A stretch of 64,000 nucleotides of DNA. It comes from JAGLQA01 sp023135565. Its GTDB lineage: Bacteria > Acidobacteriota > Aminicenantia > UBA2199. The stretch covers positions 62,001 to 126,000 of the forward strand of contig DAOWCY010000001.1 in NCBI GenBank assembly GCA_030639305.1, given 5' to 3'. Made by a program: the position numbers and the translations under genes. Positions 1-9,298 of this stretch are shown piece after piece (position 1 is the stretch's first letter; every line of letters starts with the position of its first letter). Below the pieces are notes generated by a model. That model worked only from the letters and a program-made list of their open reading frames with translations, did no database searches and was not told the DNA's origin.

Positions 1-104
1 TTTTTCCAAAACTGAACACTTACCTAAATCAAGCTTGAAATAAACCGGCAATTGGGTTAAAATACCACTTCCTTTATAAAACCTAATAATGGGGCCAAAA
101 AATA

Positions 105-1523
105 ATGAAACTCAAAAAACGGGCTAAATGGATTTTACTTTCGGTTATAGTAATCGCTGTCGCTGCGGCGGGCGTTTTTTTGCTGCCGCCCGGCAAAAGC
201 AAGCCGAAACCCAATGTGGTGATTGTTCTAATAGATACGCTGCGGGCCGACCATACCGGTCTGTACGGTTACGAAAGAAACACTACCCCCAATCTAAACA
301 GGATAGCAAAAAAAGGCTTAAAATTAGAAAACTTCTTCGTTAACTCTCCCTGGACAAAACCGTCTGTGGCTTCTTTTATTACCGGGCTTTATCCTACCCA
401 ACACGGCTCCCGGGTGGGCCAGTTCGAGGATATGGGAATCTACGTACTGGGTACACCCAAAGTGGAAATCCTAAATTCAAAAACAAAAACCATGGCCGAA
501 ATTATGAAAAAAGCCGGGTTCAGCACCCATGCTTTTGTCAGCAATTACCATATGACGCCTAAATTCGGCTATCACCAGGGCTATGATTTTTATTTTTTTA
601 ACCCCCATGGGGCCGGTAAAAAAGTGGTCTGCGACACCGACAAAGACGCCGTCTACAAGACCATGAAAGTTCTCGAGAACCGCGGCGAAAAACCGGTGTT
701 TGTCTGGTGTCACCTGATGGCGGTTCACGGTTACCGTTATCCCCCGGGTTTCGAAAAATTCAAGCCCGCCGCCTCGGCCCCCTTAACGCCCCTACCGGCG
801 GCGGCCCTACAGCAGCGGGGCGAAACCATAGAGGATTTCGACACCATCGAAGAAGCGGTATGCAGCTATGATAATTCTATATATTATACAGACTCCCTCA
901 TAGGTGAACTTTTCGATTTTATCACCGCCAAAACCCCGGACACGATCCTGATCGTCGCCTCGGACCACGGTGAAGAGTTTTATGAGCACGGCGGTTTCGC
1001 ACACAGCATGACGCTCTACAATGAAATCCTAAAAGTGCCCTGTGTGATTTATGGGCCCGGGGTGCCGGTAGGTGTTTTTAGTGGTTTGTCCGATTCCATC
1101 GACCTGCTGCCTACCCTGATGAAGAACTTAGATATTAAAGTTAGCGGCGATTTGCAAGGCCGGGCGCTTTTTTTTAAAAACCGGCTTGCCCCGGCGGGAG
1201 AAAAAGAGATTTTCGCGGAGCAGCACCACCGCGGTTTATATAAACGCTTCGCCCTCATCCGGGACAACAAAAAAATGATTGTCAGCCGCCATAAAACCGC
1301 GGATGAAACCTTCATAGAGTTTTTCCGGGACGGTCTATCTATCGAAAAGGAGAATGTCTTAGAATCAGCCGGTAAAGCGGAGCTTGATTTTTTTGAGCGG
1401 CGGATTACATTTTTCAAAGTAGCCAACGAGACCTATTTTAAGAAAAAGGTAGGCAGGCCCACTTACAAAGACCTCAGCCCGGAGGACATCGAGCATTTGC
1501 GTTCTTTAGGTTACATCGAATAG
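105..1523 (+). CDS. Membrane-anchored sulfatase/alkaline-phosphatase-fold hydrolase
   Basis: The 472-aa protein starts with a basic N-terminus and one hydrophobic segment (about residues 9-27), so it is probably anchored in the inner membrane with its domain outside. The body is a sulfatase fold: the metal-binding start NVVIVLIDTLRADH (about residue 37), the nucleophile region PWTKPSVASFITG and the metal motif ASDHGEEFYEHGG. In type I sulfatases the nucleophile region reads C/S-x-P-S-R; here Thr stands at the Cys position and Val at the Arg position. Thr nucleophiles are known in phosphoglycerol and phosphoethanolamine transferases of this fold, so sulfatase activity by formylglycine is unlikely. 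A phosphotransferase or phosphodiesterase on envelope material is the better guess; the substrate is unknown. The gene stands alone, followed by repeats. Confidence 0.8.
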   Translation: MKLKKRAKWILLSVIVIAVAAAGVFLLPPGKSKPKPNVVIVLIDTLRADHTGLYGYERNTTPNLNRIAKKGLKLENFFVNSPWTKPSVASFITGLYPTQHGSRVGQFEDMGIYVLGTPKVEILNSKTKTMAEIMKKAGFSTHAFVSNYHMTPKFGYHQGYDFYFFNPHGAGKKVVCDTDKDAVYKTMKVLENRGEKPVFVWCHLMAVHGYRYPPGFEKFKPAASAPLTPLPAAALQQRGETIEDFDTIEEAVCSYDNSIYYTDSLIGELFDFITAKTPDTILIVASDHGEEFYEHGGFAHSMTLYNEILKVPCVIYGPGVPVGVFSGLSDSIDLLPTLMKNLDIKVSGDLQGRALFFKNRLAPAGEKEIFAEQHHRGLYKRFALIRDNKKMIVSRHKTADETFIEFFRDGLSIEKENVLESAGKAELDFFERRITFFKVANETYFKKKVGRPTYKDLSPEDIEHLRSLGYIE

Positions 1524-1722
1524 GGGGGGCGATTAGCCGCTTCGCGGGGGGACGGCGTCCCCACCCTATAAGCCGCTTCGCGGCAGGGGCAGCGGGTGAG
1601 CGTTTTTGATTCTCAATTATAAAAAGTTTTGATCAAACTTTTACAAAAGTTTGGCCCCCGGCAGGGCCGCCGGAGGCAAGCCCGCGGCGCGGGCGCCCTA
1701 TGAGGGGCCCGGAAACCATCAA
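1524..1722. repeat. Composite copy of dispersed palindromic repeat (family A)
   Basis: Right after the sulfatase stop lie the GCCGCTTCGCGG-type palindromes, the phrase GCGGGTGAGCGTTTTTGATT, the GTTTTGATCAAAC core and the terminal GGCCGCCGGAGGCAAG. The same modules recur near 12.9, 18.9, 21.8, 40.9, 52.1 and 57.4 kb. No gene is visible. Confidence 0.75.
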
Positions 1723-1746
1723 AACGGCGGTCTCAGCCCGGATTAA

Positions 1747-1839
1747 CTGTTAAAAAATTTAACGCTAAATTTTTTAACAGCGCAGAGCGCCGCTGCCAAA
1801 CACTTTCCACTTGTTGTAAAGTGTTAAATTTTTTAACAC
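1747..1839. repeat. AT-rich hairpin cluster
   Basis: Perfect 15-bp arms (1747-1761 and 1766-1780, loop ACGC) are followed by a smaller hairpin GTGTTAAA/TTTAACAC (1821-1828, 1832-1839). Both contain the TTAAAAAATTTAA theme. They lie about 180-270 bp before the response regulator start, so they may be operator sites or a terminator for upstream transcription; neither is proven. Confidence 0.5.
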
Positions 1840-2015
1840 CTGCGAAAACCCTTTATTATCAAGCTTATTGGTATGTTTCGTAAAGAATTTGAACATATCC
1901 GGCTGCCCCCGGCTTTTTGCAAAGTATACGTATAACCTTATGGGTAAAGGTTTTCGTTGTTTTGGCATCAAACTTGCTAACACTGTATATGAGAAAAAAA
2001 TTTGGAGGTTACAAA

Positions 2016-3017
2016 ATGAAAAAAAGAATTTTATTAGTAGACGACGAATCATCCTTAAGAAGAACTCTTGCTTTAGGTTTGAGCCAGCGCGGTTATGATA
2101 CCGAACCTTGTGAAAACGGCGTGAATGCCCTGAAAAAATTAGACCTTTATATGAAAAACGATATCGGTCTGGGCGCAGCAGTGTTAGACATCAGGCTGCC
2201 TGACATCGACGGCATCAAATTGGCCAAGATTATTAAGTTTAAATACCCCGGTTTGCCTGTTATCCTGATCACCGGCCACGCCGACCTGTATAATCCCGAA
2301 GAGATCAAGAACTTAAAAGTCAGCGCTTTCTTAGAAAAACCTTTTTCCGCTGATGAGCTTTCCGATCAATTCGACCGGATCATGCGGCAGCAGCAGGACA
2401 TCACCGAAATTATTGCCGCCTATGAGGAGAAAGAGCAGGCCAAAAGCCGTTCCACTTATATGCTCATCAAATTAGAAGACGACGCTGATTTTTTTGAAAC
2501 TCACCGGCAGTTGCACTATATGGAGAACGTGCTCTTTTGTGACGCCACTAAAGGCGATTACGATATTTTCCTATTGGTTCAAGCGGAAAACAGGGAAGAG
2601 AGCCGTCAGATCCTGGAAAACAAGATCAGGAGTATCGAAGGCATCAAAGAGGTAGAGTATTTAGAAGTTGAGAGCCCGGTTTTGGATGAAGCCACCAGTG
2701 AGATCATCCAGGCTGCCGAAGACGTATCCGCCAACGATTCGTTGGAGCACGGCAAGAGCAGGGATATGAGCAAAAGGGTGTCTTCCTACCTGTTAATGGA
2801 AGTGGAAAAAGAGAAATTGGACAGCATTTACTTATGTCTCCGTCTCAAGGAGAATGTAGTATACTGCGATTACACAGTGGGCAAATACAACCTGGTACTG
2901 CTGGTAACCGGCAGTTATTTCGATGAAATCGACAAGTTCGTAGAAGAGAAAGTCATCGACTTAGACGGTGTATTAAAAGTAAAAGAGTACCCCATTGTCA
3001 ACCTGTATGAGATGTAA
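2016..3017 (+). CDS. Response regulator with two AsnC/RAM-like domains
   Basis: I chose ATG 2016 because TTGGAGGTT sits 6 bases upstream; an open frame continues further 5' without a better signal. The 333-aa protein has a receiver domain (residues 1-120: acidic pair D9/D10, phosphoacceptor D58 in VLDIRLPD, lysine in the EKPF motif). Two related blocks of about 80 residues follow (about 148-228 and 255-333), each reading like the ligand-sensing RAM domain of Lrp/AsnC regulators (a conserved GDYDIFLLV / GKYNLVLLV strand and a terminal G(I/V)xxVxE strand). No DNA-binding or enzymatic domain is visible, so output is probably by protein or ligand contact. It precedes the NuoE/NuoF cluster and may tune it; that is inference from position. 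Confidence 0.75.
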   Translation: MKKRILLVDDESSLRRTLALGLSQRGYDTEPCENGVNALKKLDLYMKNDIGLGAAVLDIRLPDIDGIKLAKIIKFKYPGLPVILITGHADLYNPEEIKNLKVSAFLEKPFSADELSDQFDRIMRQQQDITEIIAAYEEKEQAKSRSTYMLIKLEDDADFFETHRQLHYMENVLFCDATKGDYDIFLLVQAENREESRQILENKIRSIEGIKEVEYLEVESPVLDEATSEIIQAAEDVSANDSLEHGKSRDMSKRVSSYLLMEVEKEKLDSIYLCLRLKENVVYCDYTVGKYNLVLLVTGSYFDEIDKFVEEKVIDLDGVLKVKEYPIVNLYEM

Positions 3018-3054
3018 GGTCTTTACATCTCAAAAAAACAGGTAATGTTTTTTT
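3009..3054 (+). terminator. Double hairpin after response regulator
   Basis: GAGATGTAA (3009-3017, overlapping the stop codon) pairs with TTACATCTC (3023-3031). A second stem of AAAAAAACA and TGTTTTTTT follows at once and ends in T residues. It looks like an intrinsic terminator or attenuator between the regulator and the NuoE-like gene. Confidence 0.5.
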
Positions 3055-3099
3055 AAGAGCGCGCGCTTGAAAAACAGGTAGTTTTGAGGAGTTTTTTTA

Positions 3100-3597
3100 A
3101 TGGCTGAAAATAATGTTGCAACATATCAGAAAGAGATCAAGGGTTTTAAGATCGACTTGATCAACAAGAGAGCCCAGGAGGGGGCGCTGATCCCCCTCCT
3201 GCAATCGGCCCAGGATTCCTACGGATACATCCCGGAGAAAGCCATTCACTATATCAGTGAAGTGGTAGGAATTCCCTCCGCCGAGATATATGGCGTAATC
3301 ACTTTTTATTCTCAATTTCGTTTGAAACCTTTAGGCAAGCATGTGGTCAGGATATGCGAAGGCACCGCCTGTCATGTGAACGGAGCTAAGAAAGTCCGGC
3401 AAGTGCTGCAGAACGAGCTCGATATTTCTGTAGGTGAAACGTCGGAAGACGGCCTTTTCACATTGCAGTCTGTTGCTTGTTTAGGCTGCTGTTCTTTAGC
3501 GCCGGTTTTCATGATCAACGAAGAGACCTACGGCAATCTAACCCCGAAGAAAACCAAAGAGATCGTCAAAAAATACATAGCGACGGCCAGGAATTAG
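3100..3597 (+). CDS. nuoE: NuoE-like thioredoxin-fold 2Fe-2S subunit
   Basis: The 165-aa protein has the length and motifs of NuoE/HydC/HndA: an N-terminal helical part, the YGVITFYSQF segment, and four [2Fe-2S] cysteines in CEGTAC and CLGCC. It passes electrons between the NuoF-like flavoprotein and a partner cluster, in the cytoplasm. A GAGGAG ribosome site lies 9 bases before the ATG. It is followed by a NuoF-like gene after 12 bp and then the giant fusion, with no membrane complex I subunits nearby, so this is a soluble complex of the bifurcating hydrogenase/transhydrogenase type, not respiratory complex I. Confidence 0.9.
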   Translation: MAENNVATYQKEIKGFKIDLINKRAQEGALIPLLQSAQDSYGYIPEKAIHYISEVVGIPSAEIYGVITFYSQFRLKPLGKHVVRICEGTACHVNGAKKVRQVLQNELDISVGETSEDGLFTLQSVACLGCCSLAPVFMINEETYGNLTPKKTKEIVKKYIATARN

Positions 3598-3609
3598 GGA
3601 GTAAAAAGC

Positions 3610-5382
3610 ATGAAAGAGATAAGAGTCGGCTTAGGCACCTGTGGTATTTCCGCCGGTGGTGATGCAGTATACAAAGAACTGGAAAAAGAGATCAAAACGA
3701 AAAAACTGGATGTAAAACTCAAAGAAACCGGCTGCATGGGCATGTGTTACGAAGAAGTGCTGGTAGAAGTGCTCGATGCCGGTCATAGTTTTCTTTATTC
3801 GAAAATGACGGCCGATAAGGTTGTTCGCGTAGTTGATGAGCATCTTGCCGCCGGCAAACCGGTGGAAGAGTGGCTCGCAGCCCCCGCCGTGGAAGCTGAT
3901 TCCTCTCCCGCCAATGATTTCATGTCCGGTCAGCAGCGCATCGTGCTGCGCAACTGCGGCATTATCGACCCCGCCTCCATCGACGAGTACATAGCCCATG
4001 ACGGTTACAAAGCCATCCGGCAAACCATAAGCAGCCGCACCCCCGAAGAAATCATCGAATTATTTATCAAATCCGGTTTACGGGGCAGGGGCGGCGGTGG
4101 TTTTCCCACCGGCCTGAAGTGGAAATTCGCCCGTCAAGCCAAAGGCGACAAGAAGTACATCATCTGCAACGCCGATGAAGGCGACCCCGGCGCATTTATG
4201 GACAGGAGCATCCTGGAAGGCGACCCCCATGCCGTCCTGGAAGGCATGATGATCGGCGCCTATGCCATCGGCGCCGGCGAAGCTTACATCTATGTGCGCG
4301 CCGAGTATCCCTTAGCGGTAAAAAGACTCGAAACAGCCATTAAACAATGTGAAGACAAAGGTTTTTTAGGAAAAAATATATTCGCTTCTGCTATTAATTT
4401 TAAAATAAAGATCAAGGAAGGCGCCGGCGCATTTGTCTGTGGTGAGGAAACAGCCTTGATCGCCTCGATCGAAGGGAAAAGGGGCGTACCGCGTATCCGG
4501 CCCCCATTCCCGGCCAACAAAGGTTTGTGGGGCAAGCCCACCAACATCAACAACGTGGAAACCTTTGCCAATATCCCCTGGATCGTGTTAAACGGAGCCG
4601 AAGCTTATGCCGCCTACGGCACCGAAAAAAGCAAAGGCACCAAAGTATTTGCCCTGGCCGGTAAGATTGCCCGCAGCGGGCTGGCCGAAGTGCCCATGGG
4701 CATCTCCATCAACGACATCGTTTTTCGCATCGGCGGCGGCATCAAAGACGACCGCCGGTTCAAAGCCGTACAGATGGGCGGACCCTCCGGCGGCTGCATT
4801 CCCGCCCACATGGGTGACCTGAAAATAGACTATGATGAAATCACCCGCACCGGCGCTATCATGGGTTCCGGCGGCCTGATCGTTTTAGACGACAGCACCT
4901 GTATGGTTGACCTGGCCCGTTTTTTCTTAGATTTCACCCAGAACGAATCCTGCGGCAAGTGTACTTTTTGCCGCATCGGCAGCAAACGGATGCTGGAAAT
5001 TTTGGAACGCATCACCCTTGGCGAAGGCAAAGAGGGCGACATCGAGCTGCTGCAAGACTTAGGTCAAAAAATCAAGGAAAGCAGCCTATGCGGTTTAGGC
5101 CAGACCGCGCCCAACCCCGTGCTGACTACTATTAAGTATTTCAGGGAAGAGTATGAAGCACATATCAAGGAGAAACGCTGCCCGGCTCACAGTTGTGCCG
5201 CGCTGCTCACCTACCGCGTAGTGGCCGAAAAATGCACCGGCTGCACCCTATGCGCCCGCAAGTGCCCGGTCGATGCCATCAGCGGCGAGAAAAAAACGCT
5301 CCATGTGATCGACGAGGAAGCCTGTATCAAATGCGGTCTCTGCTTCGATGCCTGCAGGTTTGACGCCGTGGAAAAAATCTAA
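3610..5382 (+). CDS. nuoF: NuoF-like NADH-binding flavoprotein (HydB/HndC type)
   Basis: The 590-aa protein has three parts: an N-terminal thioredoxin-like 2Fe-2S domain (residues 1-90; one Cys in GTCGISAGG and two in GCMGMC, so a reduced Cys set), the NuoF core with FMN/NADH glycine-rich motif GRGGGGFPTGLKW (about 158) and N3 cluster motif ESCGKCTFC (about 446), and a C-terminal ferredoxin with two 4Fe-4S motifs (CTGCTLCARKCP about 542; CIKCGLCFDAC). This order is that of HydB/HndC subunits of electron-bifurcating enzymes, which oxidise or reduce NAD(H) at FMN. It lies between the NuoE-like gene and the giant fusion in one operon. Confidence 0.9.
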   Translation: MKEIRVGLGTCGISAGGDAVYKELEKEIKTKKLDVKLKETGCMGMCYEEVLVEVLDAGHSFLYSKMTADKVVRVVDEHLAAGKPVEEWLAAPAVEADSSPANDFMSGQQRIVLRNCGIIDPASIDEYIAHDGYKAIRQTISSRTPEEIIELFIKSGLRGRGGGGFPTGLKWKFARQAKGDKKYIICNADEGDPGAFMDRSILEGDPHAVLEGMMIGAYAIGAGEAYIYVRAEYPLAVKRLETAIKQCEDKGFLGKNIFASAINFKIKIKEGAGAFVCGEETALIASIEGKRGVPRIRPPFPANKGLWGKPTNINNVETFANIPWIVLNGAEAYAAYGTEKSKGTKVFALAGKIARSGLAEVPMGISINDIVFRIGGGIKDDRRFKAVQMGGPSGGCIPAHMGDLKIDYDEITRTGAIMGSGGLIVLDDSTCMVDLARFFLDFTQNESCGKCTFCRIGSKRMLEILERITLGEGKEGDIELLQDLGQKIKESSLCGLGQTAPNPVLTTIKYFREEYEAHIKEKRCPAHSCAALLTYRVVAEKCTGCTLCARKCPVDAISGEKKTLHVIDEEACIKCGLCFDACRFDAVEKI

Positions 5383-5403
5383 GCGCAGCCCGAGGATAAG
5401 AAA

Positions 5404-8400
5404 ATGGAAAATAAAAAAATAAAAGTTGAAAATAAGAAAGTGAAAATTGAAGATAAAAAAAAAGAGCAAAAATCCCAATCGTTACCGCCATGTAATGGCA
5501 AAGTTACGATAAATGGAAAAGAGTATCCCGCCACCCCCGGAAAAACCATCCTGGAAGTGATTAACGAGTTTAAGATAGATAAAATCCCCACCCTATGTTA
5601 TGACAAACGGATCGAACCATACGGTTCCTGTTTTCTCTGCGTAGTGGAAGTAGAAGGCGTGAACAAGCTGCTCCCCTCCTGTTCCAGCCCCATCAACGAA
5701 GGCATGGTGATTCACACCGATAACGAGAAAATCAGGAGTTCCCGGAAAACCGCCTTAGAACTGCTTCTTTCCAATCACTATGCCGATTGTATCGGCCCCT
5801 GCATCGACAACTGCCCCGGCAAAGTAGACGCCCAGGGTTATATTGCCCTGATCTCCATGGGCAAATATGACGAAGCGCTGCAGTTGGTAAAAGAGCAGAA
5901 TCCCCTACCCCTTTCCATAGGCCGCGTATGCGTCCGCGACTGTGAAGTAGCCTGCCGCCGTAAATTAGTAGACGACCCCGTGGCCATCAATTTTTTAAAG
6001 CGTTTTGCCGCGGACGACGATCACGCAAAAGGTATGTGGCAGCCCACCTTAAAAAAGAAAATCAACAAAAAAGTAGCCGTTGTAGGCGGCGGTCCCGCCG
6101 GGCTCACCTGCGCCTACTACCTGACTTTAGACGGCTGCGCAGTGACCATATTGGAGAAATTGCCCAAATTGGGCGGCATGCTGCGTTACGGCATCCCCGA
6201 ATACCGCCTGCCCAAAGAGATTTTGGACGCCGAAATCAAATGGATTACCGATCTTGGCGTGACAGTCGAAACCGGCGTCGCCATGGGTCGGGATTTCGAC
6301 ATAAAATCGCTGCAAAAAGAGGGTTATGATGCGATTTTCTTAGCCGTCGGCGCTCACAAAGCCAGCAGCATGAGACTGGCAGGCGAAGATGAAGTATCCG
6401 GCGTGGAAAGAGGCATCGATTTCTTAAGAAGACTAACGCTGGACGGCGCCCCCCGGCTCAAAGGCACGGTGATCGTAGTCGGCGGCGGTAATACAGCCAT
6501 AGACGCAGCCCGCACCGCGCTCAGGTGCGGCGCAGACAAAGTAAAAATCGTCTACCGCCGCTCTATAAAAGAGATGCCCGCCCACCACGACGAAGTCGAA
6601 GCCGCCCAGGTGGAAGGCGTCGAGATACTTTTTTTGACCAACCCCAAATCCATCGTCAGGAACGGCGATAAACTGGAAGGCGTAGAATGTCTCAAGATGG
6701 AACTCAAAGAAGCCGAACCCGGTGAAAGACCCAGACCGGTACCTGTCCCCGGATCGGAAGTTATCATCGACTGCGATTATTTAATCGGCGCCATCGGCCA
6801 GCAGGTAGACACCTCTTTCGTGGCAAAGGACAAAGACTGCAAATTAGAACGTTGGGGCACCGTGCTGGTAGACAAAGGCACCATGGAAAGTTCCATCCCC
6901 GGCGTCTTTGCCGGAGGCGACGTAGTGAGCGGGCCTTTTACCGCGATCAGCGCCATCGGCCAGGGCCATAATGCCGCTTTATCTATCGTCGAGTACTTAA
7001 AAACCGGCGCCGCCCGCAAAGCGAAACAGAAATTTTACAGTTTCAAACATAAATTGGGCGAAATGGCCGAACACGAATTCGACCATTTTAAGAAAATCGC
7101 CCGCGCCAAATTGCCCGAACTTCCCGTAGACCAGCGAAATAATTTCAAGGAAGTGGAACACGGCCTGCCGGAGCAGCAAGCGCTTGAAGAAACGCACCGC
7201 TGCCTGGAATGCGGCTGTTCCGAATATTATGACTGCAGTCTCAGGAAATACGCCGATGATTTCGAAATCGACATTGCCGACTACAGCGGCGAAACCAGGA
7301 AATACAAAGTAGACAGCCGTCATCCTTTTATCGTCTTAGACCCCAACAAGTGCATCAACTGCGGCAAATGCGTCCGCACCTGTGAGCAAGTGCTGAAAGT
7401 ATCCGCTTTAGGTTTCGTACACCGCGGATTTAAAGCAGTAGTCAAACCGGCCATGGAAAAAGAACTCCTGCACACCAATTGTATCGCCTGCGGCAACTGT
7501 ATCGACGCCTGTCCCACCGGCGCCATCAGCGAAAAGTTCCCCTTCAAAGTGTTGGGTACGCTGCCCAAAGAGAACCGTGAATCTATCTGTAATTTTTGTT
7601 CCTTAGGCTGCAAAATCAATTACAAAGTGATCAGCGACGATATTCATTACATCTCCAACAGCAGCGAAGAAACGTTTACCGGGGAAAACAACGGTTATCT
7701 TTGTGTGAAAGGCAGGTTCGGCCACCGCTATCTCAGGGAACCGGGCCGCTTAACTCAACCCAGCATAAAAGAGGACGGCAAAACCCGCCGGGTGGACTGG
7801 GACGAAGCTGCCGCTTACACAGCGGAAAGGCTCAAAGCGATTATCGCGAAGCACGGTCCCGAATCCGTGGCGCTGATGGCCTCCCCGAAAATGTCCAACG
7901 AAGAATTATACCTGCTGCAAAAATTTGCCCGGGCCGGATTAAAAACCAACAACGTCTCTACTTTTTCCAGCCTACTCAGCGGCGTCGAGTCGGATATCCC
8001 CGCCGCCACCATGGGGCTGCCCGTATCCACCGCCTCCATGCAGGACATCGACAATGCCGACGTGATCGTAGTAATGAACGCCAACCTCTCCGAAGAGAAC
8101 CTGATCATGGAATTGAGAATCAAAAAAGCCCGCAAAAACGGCGCTAAACTTATTTTGATTAATTCCGCCCAGATCAATCTGACCAAATTCGCCGACCTCT
8201 GGTTAGACACCCGCAAAGGCACCAACACCCTATTGCTGAACGGCCTGCAAAAAGCATTTATCGACAAAAGATTAATCGACGAAGAATATATAGAAGGAAA
8301 CACCACCGGTTTCGACGCCCTAAAGAAGATGGTGGCTCCCTTCGATAAAGGAAAAGTCACCGCACAAACCGGCATCGACGAAGAGAAATATGACGAATTG

Positions 8401-9270
8401 CTCCGCCTGATGGGAACAGCGAAAACAAATATCGTATTTATCTATAACATCGACTCCCCCAAAGAGAAAGCTTTTCATGATTTGCAGGCAGCGGCTAATT
8501 TCCTATTAATGACCAACCGGCTGCATAAAGAGAAAAACGGCCTGATACTGATGAGAGATTTTTCGAATTCTACCGGCGCTTTCGACATGGGTATAACTCC
8601 CCATTATCTCCCCGGTTACGTGAAAGATCATGAAAAAGAAGATATCCAGCGCATCGGCAAGTCCTGGAAGACGGACCTGAGCGGGCTGCTCAAACCCGTA
8701 GACTTAGAAGAAGAACTGGTTCACGGCAATATCAAAGCCCTATTGATATTCGGAGAGGACCCGCTGACTATCAGCGACAACCTGAAATATTTTAAAGGAC
8801 TTGAATTCCTGTTAGTACAGGATTTATTCCCCACCTCCACCGTCGCGGAAGCTCACGTCGTACTGCCCGGCGTTTCCCCCATCGAGCAGCCCGGCACCTA
8901 CACCAACTGTGAAGGCAGGGTACAGGAAGCAGCCGCCGTAATAAATTCCAAAACCGGCTTACAAAACCGTGAAATTATCGTCAAACTGGCGGAAAAATTC
9001 CACCCCGGTTTTGCTTATGCGAACAATGAAGAGGTACAAAAAGAGATAAAAGAAGTGAACCGCCTGTATAAAGATAGCCGCGACGCTGAAATCCGCGGCC
9101 GGGAACTAATTAAAAAAGGCTTCCCCGCTGCCGGCGCAGTTAAAGCTGAATTCGTGACCTATGAAATCGACGTCTCCACGCGGCACCCGGAGAAGCATGC
9201 GCTGCTCTATTCGGAAGATTATTTCAGGACTCACATCAAAGAGAAGATCACCGGATATACGTATAATTAG
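5404..9270 (+). CDS. Giant 2Fe-2S / GltD-like / 4Fe-4S / NuoG-like fusion oxidoreductase
   Basis: The 1288-aa protein strings together: a Lys-rich N-tail; a ferredoxin-type 2Fe-2S domain with further Cys motifs (residues 30-145, CYDKRIEPYGSCFLC, CIGPCIDNCP); a GltD/NfnB-like flavoprotein with FAD motif VVGGGPAGLTC (about 225) and NAD(P)H motif VVGGGNTAID (about 358); two 4Fe-4S motifs (CINCGKCVRTC about 650, CIACGNCIDAC about 694); and a molybdopterin-oxidoreductase domain starting CNFCSLGCK (about 730). At the place where formate dehydrogenases carry Sec or Cys after TNNVD, this protein reads NNVSTFSSLLSG (about 849-860), so the metal ligand is missing and the domain is probably structural, as in NuoG. 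The usual C-terminal dinucleotide-binding domain also appears absent. With NuoE/NuoF next door, a cytoplasmic NADH-ferredoxin-NADP(H) electron-bifurcating role is the best inference. Confidence 0.85.
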   Translation: MENKKIKVENKKVKIEDKKKEQKSQSLPPCNGKVTINGKEYPATPGKTILEVINEFKIDKIPTLCYDKRIEPYGSCFLCVVEVEGVNKLLPSCSSPINEGMVIHTDNEKIRSSRKTALELLLSNHYADCIGPCIDNCPGKVDAQGYIALISMGKYDEALQLVKEQNPLPLSIGRVCVRDCEVACRRKLVDDPVAINFLKRFAADDDHAKGMWQPTLKKKINKKVAVVGGGPAGLTCAYYLTLDGCAVTILEKLPKLGGMLRYGIPEYRLPKEILDAEIKWITDLGVTVETGVAMGRDFDIKSLQKEGYDAIFLAVGAHKASSMRLAGEDEVSGVERGIDFLRRLTLDGAPRLKGTVIVVGGGNTAIDAARTALRCGADKVKIVYRRSIKEMPAHHDEVEAAQVEGVEILFLTNPKSIVRNGDKLEGVECLKMELKEAEPGERPRPVPVPGSEVIIDCDYLIGAIGQQVDTSFVAKDKDCKLERWGTVLVDKGTMESSIPGVFAGGDVVSGPFTAISAIGQGHNAALSIVEYLKTGAARKAKQKFYSFKHKLGEMAEHEFDHFKKIARAKLPELPVDQRNNFKEVEHGLPEQQALEETHRCLECGCSEYYDCSLRKYADDFEIDIADYSGETRKYKVDSRHPFIVLDPNKCINCGKCVRTCEQVLKVSALGFVHRGFKAVVKPAMEKELLHTNCIACGNCIDACPTGAISEKFPFKVLGTLPKENRESICNFCSLGCKINYKVISDDIHYISNSSEETFTGENNGYLCVKGRFGHRYLREPGRLTQPSIKEDGKTRRVDWDEAAAYTAERLKAIIAKHGPESVALMASPKMSNEELYLLQKFARAGLKTNNVSTFSSLLSGVESDIPAATMGLPVSTASMQDIDNADVIVVMNANLSEENLIMELRIKKARKNGAKLILINSAQINLTKFADLWLDTRKGTNTLLLNGLQKAFIDKRLIDEEYIEGNTTGFDALKKMVAPFDKGKVTAQTGIDEEKYDELLRLMGTAKTNIVFIYNIDSPKEKAFHDLQAAANFLLMTNRLHKEKNGLILMRDFSNSTGAFDMGITPHYLPGYVKDHEKEDIQRIGKSWKTDLSGLLKPVDLEEELVHGNIKALLIFGEDPLTISDNLKYFKGLEFLLVQDLFPTSTVAEAHVVLPGVSPIEQPGTYTNCEGRVQEAAAVINSKTGLQNREIIVKLAEKFHPGFAYANNEEVQKEIKEVNRLYKDSRDAEIRGRELIKKGFPAAGAVKAEFVTYEIDVSTRHPEKHALLYSEDYFRTHIKEKITGYTYN

Positions 9271-9298
9271 CAGCATTCGACCCCGCGTTGCGGAAGAA

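Noticed and set aside
1880..1930. Possible sigma-54 (-24/-12) promoter before the response regulator
   Set aside because: The GG and GC dinucleotides are not at the required 10-bp spacing with the flanking consensus.
7940..7990. Selenocysteine in the formate-dehydrogenase-like domain
   Set aside because: There is no in-frame TGA here; the aligned position is Leu/Ser, so it is loss of the ligand and not Sec.
7815..8375. Long - strand frame (186 codons) opposite the fusion oxidoreductase
   Set aside because: It lies wholly within a strongly supported + strand gene and shows no family motif; it is a shadow frame.
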